Positions 1 through 6,342 of a stretch of 7,490 nucleotides of DNA are shown here, one piece after another. Where the stretch lies: positions 1-7,490 of the forward strand of contig JBBWWC010000084.1 in assembly GCA_050256555.1 (NCBI GenBank), in the 5' to 3' direction. The position numbers and the translations under genes are program-made. Position 1 is the first letter of the stretch. Every line of letters starts with the position of its first letter. This stretch comes from UBA1146 sp050256555 (lineage in GTDB: Bacteria; Planctomycetota; UBA8108; UBA1146). Below the pieces are notes generated by a model. That model saw only the letters and a list, made by a program, of their open reading frames with translations, ran no database searches and was not told the DNA's origin.

Positions 1-1729
1 TGCGGTTGTCAGGAATATCAATCTTCTCCTCGATGGCGCGCAGTAATCTTTCATCCGGATCCTCGGATTGTCCTGTATAAGGATTTCGGACCTTCTCGCG
101 CTGCGTGTATGCCTTGACGCTGTCGATGTAATTGGCACACAACTTCTGGATGGCTTCTTCGTCAGCACTGATAGCTCGCTGGACCTCGTTTTTGACGATG
201 TCTTCGTATTCTGATTTCACGACCGAGAGCAGCTCGCGATAATTCGCACGAACTTCCTCACTCGAAATCAAACTGTGATTCTTGAGTCCTTCATCAATCT
301 CGTTGAGCACCATGAACGGATTTACGTAGTTGTATTCAGAAACGAGCGCATTAGAGACCTTGTCCTGGATGTAACGCGGAGAGATTCCTTCCAGTCCTTC
401 TCTTACAGATTCATCCCTCAGCTCTTTGACGTTTTCTTCGGTAAAACCAGACAGGCTCTTTCCATCATAAAGCCGCATCTTCTGCGCCATCGAAATCTGC
501 GCATTCTTCGGCTCTTCCAGTCGAGTCAAGACGGCCCACATTGCACAGACCTCGAGAGTATGAGGTGCAACATGCTTGGTCATCGTGTCTCGGCAGTAAT
601 CCTTGCGGTAAATCCGAACCTCGTCCTGTAATGTCGTGTTGTAGGGAATATCGATTTTGACAGTCCGGTCACGGAAAGCTTCCATCAGCTCGTTATTCTG
701 AAGTTTCCTGTATTCCGGCTCATTGGTATGCCCAATGATCACCTCGTCGATGGAGGTCTGAGCAAACCGCTTCGGCTTGATGCATTGCTCCTGGCTTGCG
801 CCGAGCAAATCGTAGAGGAATGCCACGTCCAGCTTGAGCACCTCTATGAACTCGATGAGTCCACGGTTCGCGACATTAAATTCTCCGTCGAAATTGAATG
901 CCCGAGGATCTGATTCAGAACCGTACTCAGCGATCTTGCGGTAATTGATATCACCGGTCAGCTCAGTCGAATCCTGATTCTTCTCATCTTTCGGCTGGAA
1001 AGTACCAATGCCAACCCGATCTTCTTCATTCATGATCAGACGACGAACTCGCACATGGTCGAGAATCTTATGCCAATCTCCATCGTACTTCTGCATGTAG
1101 TGGTTGTAATACCAACGACTGAAGGGACAGAGGCTTCCCCTGAAACTGAGTGGGTACTTACCTTTTCCTGTCGCGCCGATGCTCTCCAGCAATTCTGCTC
1201 TCGACTCATCGGGAACAAGATAAAGCGGATCTTCATTCATCGGAGAATCGACCCAGTCGCCATTCTCGTCTTGCCACTGAAAAGTATACAGAGCTCCTTC
1301 TGGAGTTCTGGAATATCTCTCCAGCCCTTTTTTCAACAGGTATACGATGGTGCTCTTCGCCGACCCTACCGGACCATGCAGGAGCAAAACACGTCTTTCA
1401 GTCCCTAACCCATGCGCCGCTGATTTAAAAAAGCTGACGAGCTGCTGGAGTGGTTGATCGAGACCGAAGACCGCATTCTTACCACCATTTTCTGGATCAT
1501 CGAAAAAGTGCCAATGAACACAATCACGTGAGTTCAATTGATTCGATGGCTCGCTTCCAGCGCAAACGATCATGTCGTGGATTCGCTGGAAAGAAGTCCG
1601 AAGAACCTCCGGATTTTCATAAGCGATTTGCAGGTAATCGTGGAAGCTCCCGGTCCAGTTCAGTTCCCGGTAACGATCCGTCTCAAGATTCTTCGAGATG
1701 AGCTCGAAGAGATTGATGTGCTGATTCAT
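1..1729 (-). CDS. prkA: PrkA/YeaG-family AAA+ serine protein kinase (3' end cut by window)
   Basis: The reverse strand reads open from ATG at 1729 to the left edge, giving 576 codons without a stop. GGAGG at 1739-1735 lies 5 nt before the start. The Walker A loop is GPVGSAKST (residues 119-127). The family hallmark GIGTFQPKDEKNQD is at 240-253, a Walker B-like GLIEFIE at 290-296, and a sensor-like IDEVIIGHTN at 327-336. The later part, including YNYVNPF near 465 and a segment near the edge reading DPDERLLRAIEEKIDI, matches the PrkA C-terminal domain. Homologues have about 630-690 residues, so roughly 60-110 are missing here. The family acts in the cytoplasm in stress adaptation (E. coli YeaG) and sporulation (B. 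subtilis PrkA). It was first described as a serine kinase and more recently reported, from memory, as an ATP-dependent protease. It is often followed by yeaH/yhbH and spoVR/ycgB genes, which would lie to the left. A strong terminator separates it from dnaK, so it needs its own promoter. Confidence 0.95.
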   Translation of the reverse strand, partial: MNQHINLFELISKNLETDRYRELNWTGSFHDYLQIAYENPEVLRTSFQRIHDMIVCAGSEPSNQLNSRDCVHWHFFDDPENGGKNAVFGLDQPLQQLVSFFKSAAHGLGTERRVLLLHGPVGSAKSTIVYLLKKGLERYSRTPEGALYTFQWQDENGDWVDSPMNEDPLYLVPDESRAELLESIGATGKGKYPLSFRGSLCPFSRWYYNHYMQKYDGDWHKILDHVRVRRLIMNEEDRVGIGTFQPKDEKNQDSTELTGDINYRKIAEYGSESDPRAFNFDGEFNVANRGLIEFIEVLKLDVAFLYDLLGASQEQCIKPKRFAQTSIDEVIIGHTNEPEYRKLQNNELMEAFRDRTVKIDIPYNTTLQDEVRIYRKDYCRDTMTKHVAPHTLEVCAMWAVLTRLEEPKNAQISMAQKMRLYDGKSLSGFTEENVKELRDESVREGLEGISPRYIQDKVSNALVSEYNYVNPFMVLNEIDEGLKNHSLISSEEVRANYRELLSVVKSEYEDIVKNEVQRAISADEEAIQKLCANYIDSVKAYTQREKVRNPYTGQSEDPDERLLRAIEEKIDIPDNR

Positions 1730-1734
1730 TTGAT

Positions 1735-1739
1735 CCTCC
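1735..1739 (-). promoter_or_regulatory. Ribosome binding site of prkA
   Basis: On the minus strand GGAGG is followed by a 5-nt spacer and ATG at 1729. This fixes the prkA start, because no other start with a good Shine-Dalgarno sequence precedes the conserved N-terminus. Confidence 0.8.
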
Positions 1740-1767
1740 ACCACACTCTTCTTTTCGGCTGATCCAC

Positions 1768-1839
1768 CGTGGGTCTTTAGAAAAGAAATCTGACCGGTAG
1801 CTGCATCTCCGAGCGTTTCATTGAAACAGAAGACCCACG
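1768..1839 (-). repeat. 10-bp inverted repeat in the prkA leader (possible mRNA hairpin)
   Basis: The arms CGTGGGTCTT (1839-1830 on the minus strand) and AAGACCCACG (1777-1768) are perfectly complementary and enclose 52 nt. The enclosed part contains the 13-bp palindrome at 1815-1827. In RNA the arms would close a large stem about 40 nt before the prkA start. This could be a structured leader or a DNA site for a dimeric regulator. No known riboswitch is recognised. Confidence 0.5.
1815..1827. repeat. 13-bp palindrome upstream of prkA (possible operator)
   Basis: GTTTCA-T-TGAAAC is a perfect palindrome around one central base, about 86 nt before the prkA start codon. Its size and symmetry fit a dimeric repressor site. 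The binding protein is unknown and the site was seen only once in the window. Confidence 0.35.
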
Positions 1840-1890
1840 AGAGGCCCCCCGCGCTCCGAGGCACACCTTTTCCGGTGACCTGCTTTTGTC

Positions 1891-1905
1891 GGAAGGATGG
1901 TGCCA
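1891..1905 (-). promoter_or_regulatory. Candidate sigma-54 (-24/-12) promoter of prkA, imperfect
   Basis: The minus strand reads CTGGCAC, then 5 nt (CATCC), then TTCC. The sigma-54 consensus is TGGCAC-N5-TTGC, so the -24 half and the spacing match exactly. The -12 half has C where G is almost invariant. Transcription would start near 1880 and give a leader of about 150 nt. The E. coli homologue operon yeaGH is NtrC-controlled, and an NtrC-class activator is encoded at 4192-5613. The mismatch keeps this a candidate only. Confidence 0.35.
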
Positions 1906-1920
1906 GAGACGACTTCCTGC

Positions 1921-1942
1921 AACAGTGACGACCAAAACTGTT
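1921..1942. repeat. Inverted repeat AACAGT-N10-ACTGTT
   Basis: Two perfect 6-bp arms (1921-1926 and 1937-1942) lie 10 nt apart, just upstream of the candidate prkA promoter. The geometry suits a helix-turn-helix dimer. It could also be chance, since six-base arms are short. Confidence 0.25.
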
Positions 1943-1950
1943 CAAAGGTT

Positions 1951-1994
1951 CCCGAGAAAGAAAAGCGGCGCAAACACTGCTGTGCCTGCGCCGC
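1951..1994 (-). terminator. Intrinsic terminator after dnaK
   Basis: On the minus strand, 34 nt past the dnaK stop, GCGGCGCA (1994-1987) pairs with TGCGCCGC (1972-1965). The stem continues inward through GGCAC/GTGTT, with two G-U pairs, to an AGCA tetraloop, for 13 pairs in all. A T-rich run, TTTTCTTTCT, follows at 1964-1955. It isolates dnaK from prkA. On the plus strand the same stem is followed by a short run of four T (CCTATTTTCT), so weak bidirectional action is possible, but no plus-strand gene needs it. Confidence 0.9.
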
Positions 1995-2028
1995 CCTATT
2001 TTCTATGTTCCGAAAACATCGCTAAAGG

Positions 2029-3963
2029 TTAGTCTTTGACCTTGAAATCAGCATCCACGACAGGCTCTTCTCCTGCGGCGTCAGATCCAGCGGCCCCATC
2101 CGGCTCGGGAGCCGTCCCTGCGGCATCAGAACCTTCTGCTGCGCCTTCGGCGGAAGCCTGCTCATAAATCCTTCGAGCCAGGTCATGAGAAGCCTCATTG
2201 AGAGCGTCGATGGCGACCCGGATCGACTCCTGGGTCGCCTCCGGAGCGTCCTTGATCTCTTTCAAGCCGTCGAGAGCGCCATTGATCTTCTCGACCTCGC
2301 CCTCCTCCATCTTGTCAGAATGCTCCTTGAGACTCGACTCGGTCGCATAGCAGGCCTGGTCTGCTTCATTACGAATTTCAACCAACTCACGTGCAACCTT
2401 GTCTTCTTCGGCAAATCGCTCTGCTTCCTGGCGCATCGTCTCGACTTCTTCCTCGCTGAGTCCGGAAGAAGATTGAATCTTGATGCTCTGCTCCTTGCCC
2501 GTGCCAAGATCCTTGGCAGAAACTTCGAGGATACCATTGGCATCGAGATCGAATGAAACCTCGATCTGTGGAACACCTCGTGGAGCTGCCGGAATCCCAT
2601 CGAGTTGAAACTTACCGAGGGTCCGATTGTCCTTTGCCATCTCACGCTCTCCCTGAAGAACATGGATATCCACCGCAGGTTGATTGTCTGCTGCGGTAGA
2701 AAATACCTGCTTCTTCTGGTGAGGAATCGTGGTGTTACGGTCGATCAGCTTTGTCGTCACGCCACCAAGAGTCTCGATTCCGAGAGAAAGTGGAGTGACA
2801 TCCAGAAGTAATACGTCGTTGAGCTTTTCATCACCAGCAAGGATTCCACCCTGAATGGCCGCACCCATGGCAACAACTTCATCCGGATTGACCGATCGAT
2901 TTGGCTCCTTGCCAAAGATCTTGTTGACGATCTCCTGGATGGCAGGAATCCGAGTGGATCCACCAACCAGAATTACGGTGTCGACCTGTCCCGCATTCAA
3001 ACCGGCGTCCGAAAGAGCCATTTCACAGGGACGGCGGGTACGCTCGACCAGAGCTTGAGCCTTGGCCTCGAAAGTTGCGCGAGTGATCGACATCTGCAGA
3101 TGCTTGGGCCCACTGGCATCGGCGGTAATGAAGGGCAGATTCACCTCGGTCTCTGACCGGCTAGAAAGCTCACATTTGGCCTTCTCGGCTGCTTCCTTCA
3201 AACGCTGCAATGCCATCAGATCCTTGCGAAGATCGATGCCTTGTTCTTTCTGGAAATCTTCGGCAATGAAGTTGATCAGAATGTTATCGAAATCATCTCC
3301 TCCGAGTTGCGTATCCCCGTTGGTCGAAAGAACCTTGAAGATTCCCTCATCGACTTCAAGAATCGAAACATCGAAAGTTCCACCACCAAGATCGTAAATC
3401 ACGATCTTTTCGCTGCCCTTCTTATCAAGACCATAGCCCAGAGAAGCAGCTGTCGGCTCATTGATGATACGCTTGACGTCGAGACCAGCGATGCGTCCCG
3501 CATCCTTGGTCGCTTGACGCTGACTATCATTGAAGTAAGCAGGAACGGTGATCACTGCCTCGGTAATCGTCTCGCCGAGATAATCTTCCGCCGTACTCTT
3601 GAGCTCCTGAAGGATCAGCGCAGAAATCTCTGGCGGTGTGTATTCCTTGTTTTGCAGCTTCACCTTGACCAGATCATCGGCACCGCCGGTGATCTGGTAA
3701 GGAATCAAGTTCTCCTCATTATTCAGCTCGCCATGGCGTCGCCCCATGAACCGCTTGATGGAGAAAACAGTATTCTCCGGATTGGTCACGGCTTGACGCT
3801 TTGCGGTCTGACCGACAAGACGATCCCCAGAATCGGTAAACGCAACGACCGACGGGGTCACACGATTTCCATCGCGGTTTGGAATGACGGTCGGTTCGCC
3901 GCCCTCCATCACTGCAACCACGGAATTCGTAGTTCCCAGGTCGATTCCTATAATTTTGCTCAT
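2029..3963 (-). CDS. dnaK: Molecular chaperone DnaK (Hsp70)
   Basis: The gene encodes 644 residues (E. coli DnaK has 638). The ATPase domain shows GIDLGTTNS (6-14), the phosphate loop DLGGGTFD (191-198), INEPTAA (167-173) and VGGSTRIP (333-340). The interdomain linker VLLLDV is at 384-389. The beta-sandwich substrate domain carries STAADNQPAV and VLQGERE. A helical lid follows, and the tail ends DADFKVKD with two GSDAAG repeats (611-616 and 626-631). DnaK binds exposed hydrophobic peptides in ATP-driven cycles with DnaJ and GrpE in the cytoplasm. The ATG at 3963 was chosen because AAGGGAG (3978-3972) lies 8 nt upstream and the protein then begins MSKIIGIDLG as in the family. An in-frame GTG at 4002 would add 13 unconserved residues. 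No grpE or dnaJ lies next to it in the window, and it ends in a strong terminator. All key residues appear intact. Confidence 0.98.
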   Translation of the reverse strand: MSKIIGIDLGTTNSVVAVMEGGEPTVIPNRDGNRVTPSVVAFTDSGDRLVGQTAKRQAVTNPENTVFSIKRFMGRRHGELNNEENLIPYQITGGADDLVKVKLQNKEYTPPEISALILQELKSTAEDYLGETITEAVITVPAYFNDSQRQATKDAGRIAGLDVKRIINEPTAASLGYGLDKKGSEKIVIYDLGGGTFDVSILEVDEGIFKVLSTNGDTQLGGDDFDNILINFIAEDFQKEQGIDLRKDLMALQRLKEAAEKAKCELSSRSETEVNLPFITADASGPKHLQMSITRATFEAKAQALVERTRRPCEMALSDAGLNAGQVDTVILVGGSTRIPAIQEIVNKIFGKEPNRSVNPDEVVAMGAAIQGGILAGDEKLNDVLLLDVTPLSLGIETLGGVTTKLIDRNTTIPHQKKQVFSTAADNQPAVDIHVLQGEREMAKDNRTLGKFQLDGIPAAPRGVPQIEVSFDLDANGILEVSAKDLGTGKEQSIKIQSSSGLSEEEVETMRQEAERFAEEDKVARELVEIRNEADQACYATESSLKEHSDKMEEGEVEKINGALDGLKEIKDAPEATQESIRVAIDALNEASHDLARRIYEQASAEGAAEGSDAAGTAPEPDGAAGSDAAGEEPVVDADFKVKD

Positions 3964-4191
3964 TTTCAGTTCTCCCTTCGAAAAACCTCCCCGGCTCTCC
4001 ACACGCTGAGACGTGATACGGCCCGGGGACTCACCAGAGAAATCGCAAACTGCGTTCCAATGGGAGCCTAGACTCGCTTATATATCGCAATTATGGCAGG
4101 AACATGGCGAATTCGCTTCTATTGTCCAGAAGCCTGAAAGACCATCGCTGCCAGGTTGGCACCCTTGGGGCCCAAAAATCGGCCAGACTGC
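3964..4191. other. Intergenic region before dnaK with several small inverted repeats
   Basis: This 228-nt gap between the response regulator and dnaK holds four perfect inverted repeats: TGCCA-N3-TGGCA (4149-4161), TTGGG-N1-CCCAA (4165-4175), GCTTCT-N7-AGAAGC (4115-4133) and GCGAATTCGC (4107-4116). The last two overlap. None is followed by a T-run on the minus strand, so no convincing intrinsic terminator follows the regulator gene. ATCGCAA occurs twice, 42 bp apart (4042 and 4084 on the plus strand). No CIRCE element (TTAGCACTC-N9-GAGTGCTAA) and no clear -35/-10 pair for sigma-70 or sigma-32 is visible. AT-rich CATAATTGCGATATATAAG around 4080-4098 on the minus strand could hold a -10 box. 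Read-through from the two-component operon into dnaK cannot be excluded. Confidence 0.55.
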
Positions 4192-5613
4192 CTATTTGGC
4201 AGGATCTTCTTCGTCTTCGGTTCGGAGATCATATTCCCCGATCTTACGATACAGAGTCCGTTCACCGATCCCGAGCGACTCCGCAGCCTTGCGACGATTG
4301 CCCTCAACATATTCCAGAGTCGCCTGGATCAGTTCCTTTTCCATCTCCTGAATGGTGGTGCCCATCGGCAGCCCTCGACTCGGATCGAGTGGGCGTTGCG
4401 GACGAATATGTCCCGGCAGATCATCCACATCGAGCACCTTTTCCTGTGAAGTCACCACCATGTTCTCGATAGCATTTTTCAATTCACGAACATTTCCTGG
4501 CCAGGAATACGCAGTCAGAACCCGAAGCACTTCGCGCGAAATTCCTTCGACCGACTTATCGTGAACACGCGAGTACTCCTCAAGAAAATGATTCACCAGA
4601 AGCGGAATATCCGCAGTCCGCTCTCGCAAAGGAGGAATCTCAATCGTGACGACATTGATTCGGTAAAACAGATCCTCACGGAATTTCTCTTCTTCAATTC
4701 GTTTGCGAAGATCTCTGTGAGTCGCACAGATCAAGCGGACATTGGTAGGAACCGGATCATTAGACCCCATCCTCACCACTTCCCCTTCTTCAAGAACTCG
4801 CAACAACTTGACCTGAACCGAAGCGGGGATATCTCCCACTTCGTCAAGAAACAGGGTGCCTTCATCGGCATGCTCAAAACGGCCTTTTCGCAACGAGGAA
4901 GCTCCGGTGAAGGCTCCGCGTTCATGACCAAACAATTCACTCTCCAGAACGCCTTCTCCCAGGGCTGCACAGTTAAGAGGAACGAATACGTTACCTTTTC
5001 TCCTGCTGTTGGCATGAATCGCCTTGGCAATCAATTCCTTGCCAGTGCCACTTTCTCCCAGAACCAAGATCGAGGCGTCTGTCGGTGCGACCTGCTTCAA
5101 CTTCTGAACGATGGCATGCATTGCGTGACTGGAACCGATGATCCCCTCGAACCCAAAACGATCATCGATGGTTCTTTCCAATTCGTCAGCCCGTCGCCGT
5201 AGAGCAGCGCCTTCCAGAGCACGCTCGACCCGGATCCGTAACCCTGTCAAATCGACCGGCTTCCGCAGGTAATCTACCGCACCCAGTTGCATCGCTTCGA
5301 CAGCGGTCTCAACGGTTCCATGACCGGTGACCACAATCACGGCAATGAACGGGTCGATCGATTGGGCTTCTCGAATCAGATCCAGTCCATCTCGGTCGCC
5401 AAGTACGAGATCGGTAATGACGATATCGACACTCTGTTGGCGTAATAGATCCTTCGCTTCATCGGCAGAGGTGGCCACGATGCAGTCCTGCCCCACCGAA
5501 ACGAGCGCCTCAGCCAGCAACTCGGCATGCGGAGCCTGATCATCGACGACCAGGATCTTGGCGGGATGAGTCTCACGCCCGGAGCCATCGGCAGTTCTCG
5601 CCTGCTCGATCAT
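4192..5613 (-). CDS. NtrC-family sigma-54-dependent response regulator
   Basis: The 473-residue protein has three domains. The receiver (about 18-133) has acidic pair D24-D25, phospho-acceptor D68 in ITDLVLGD, T96 and K118. The AAA+ sigma-54 activation domain (about 157-385) has Walker A GESGTGKE (186-193), GAFTGA (233-238), Walker B GTLFLDEV (252-259) and FREDLFYRIN (311-320). A C-terminal FIS-type helix-turn-helix (about 425-463) contains NRRKAAESLGIGERTLYRKI. Phosphorylation by the kinase encoded upstream should drive oligomerisation, ATP hydrolysis and opening of sigma-54 promoters. The intact GAFTGA loop argues for genuine sigma-54 contact. The start at 5613 has GGAAGGAG (5628-5621) 7 nt upstream and overlaps the kinase stop as ATGA, indicating translational coupling. 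The family is clear, but the exact orthologue (NtrC, AtoC, ZraR and others) cannot be named, so no symbol is given. The target genes are unknown. Confidence 0.96.
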   Translation of the reverse strand: MIEQARTADGSGRETHPAKILVVDDQAPHAELLAEALVSVGQDCIVATSADEAKDLLRQQSVDIVITDLVLGDRDGLDLIREAQSIDPFIAVIVVTGHGTVETAVEAMQLGAVDYLRKPVDLTGLRIRVERALEGAALRRRADELERTIDDRFGFEGIIGSSHAMHAIVQKLKQVAPTDASILVLGESGTGKELIAKAIHANSRRKGNVFVPLNCAALGEGVLESELFGHERGAFTGASSLRKGRFEHADEGTLFLDEVGDIPASVQVKLLRVLEEGEVVRMGSNDPVPTNVRLICATHRDLRKRIEEEKFREDLFYRINVVTIEIPPLRERTADIPLLVNHFLEEYSRVHDKSVEGISREVLRVLTAYSWPGNVRELKNAIENMVVTSQEKVLDVDDLPGHIRPQRPLDPSRGLPMGTTIQEMEKELIQATLEYVEGNRRKAAESLGIGERTLYRKIGEYDLRTEDEEDPAK

Positions 5614-6332
5614 CTCGCAGCTCCTTCCGCTGGCAGAACGATGGAAAAACGACTTCCTTGACCCGGTTCACTTTCGACCAAGATCGTACCCCCATGAAGC
5701 CGGATGATCCGCAAAGTTGTGGGAAGTCCAAGACCTGTCCCACCCTCTGTGGTTGAAACATACGGGCGGAAAATCCGTGGAATCGCTTCCTCTGCGATTC
5801 CGACTCCCGTGTCGGTCACCTCGATCACCACTGCACTGGCTCCCCTGTAGCTCGATTCCAGCACCCGGATGAAAAGCTCTCCGCCATCGCTCATCGCCGA
5901 ACAACCATTGAGTATCAGATTCAAAACAGCCTGATGTAAAAGTGCTCCATCTCCCGAAACACGGGGAACTTCCAGTGGTTGAAAGAGAACACTAACCCCG
6001 GCGAGCTCTATCGCCTCGCGATTCCGCGAAATCACCGCCTCCACCATTGCAGAGACATCAACAGAGTCTCGCTGCATTTGCTGCGGTTTTGTCAACTGCA
6101 GAAAAGAAGAGACGATCTTTTCGATCCGCTGAATCTCAGATCTCATCATCTCCAGCCGGCGATGGGTTCTTTGATCACGGGGATTTTCCGGATCTCCCAG
6201 TTCTTCAAGAAGTAACTGGGATGAAATGTTCAAGGTCGAGAGCGGATTTTTCACCTCATGAACCAGCATGCCCGCAAGGCTTGCGACATCCTGCTCCCAG
6301 TTCCCTAGTTGGCTCGCATCGAAAGCGCTCAC
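5610..6332 (-). CDS. Small soluble sensor histidine kinase lacking a sensing domain
   Basis: With a GTG start at 6332 the protein has 240 residues and is almost entirely catalytic core. The dimerisation/phospho-acceptor helix has the H-box LVHEVKNPLS with H25. The ATPase domain has the N-box HQAVLNLILNGCSAM (133-147), G1 DTGVGI (174-179), F-box F188 and G2 GGTGLGL (197-203). It should autophosphorylate H25 and pass the phosphate to D68 of the regulator encoded next, whose start overlaps its stop by 4 nt. No transmembrane helix, PAS or GAF domain is present, so the signal must come from elsewhere. The start is uncertain. GTG 6332 lies 10 nt after the upstream stop, with GGAAGGG (6352-6346) at a long 13-nt spacing. 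ATG 6377 or ATG 6395 would overlap the upstream gene and have poorer ribosome sites. Opening at 6542 would overlap it by 200 nt and is unlikely. Confidence 0.92.
   Translation of the reverse strand: MSAFDASQLGNWEQDVASLAGMLVHEVKNPLSTLNISSQLLLEELGDPENPRDQRTHRRLEMMRSEIQRIEKIVSSFLQLTKPQQMQRDSVDVSAMVEAVISRNREAIELAGVSVLFQPLEVPRVSGDGALLHQAVLNLILNGCSAMSDGGELFIRVLESSYRGASAVVIEVTDTGVGIAEEAIPRIFRPYVSTTEGGTGLGLPTTLRIIRLHGGTILVESEPGQGSRFSIVLPAEGAAR
5614..5628 (-). promoter_or_regulatory. Ribosome binding site of the response regulator, inside the kinase gene
   Basis: GGAAGGAG (5628-5621) with a 7-nt spacer precedes ATG 5613. It lies within the last codons of the histidine kinase gene. Together with the ATGA stop/start overlap it supports coupled translation and one transcript for kinase and regulator. 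Confidence 0.75.
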
Positions 6333-6342
6333 CGCCGTGCGG

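Noticed and set aside
2088..2135. Near-identical short direct repeats in the dnaK 3' end
   Set aside because: They encode the repeated GSDAAG of the low-complexity C-terminal tail, which is common and variable in DnaK proteins.
2029..4002. Longer DnaK beginning at GTG 4002
   Set aside because: It adds 13 residues not found in DnaK, whereas ATG 3963 has a good ribosome site and gives the standard N-terminus.
3241..4071. A 276-codon open frame on the plus strand opposite dnaK
   Set aside because: It is fully antisense to the conserved dnaK frame and resembles no family I know. Long open frames opposite dnaK are a known by-product of its codon use.
4157..4171. Plus-strand sigma-54-like element TGGCAC-N5-GGGC
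   Set aside because: It points to the right, where only antisense frames lie, and the TT of the -12 half is missing.
4149..4175. Possible terminator after the response regulator
   Set aside because: The hairpins are short (5-bp stems) and no T-run follows on the minus strand.
4561..5202. A 213-codon plus-strand open frame opposite the response regulator
   Set aside because: It lies antisense to the conserved AAA+ domain, has no recognisable domain and is explained by codon bias of the real gene.
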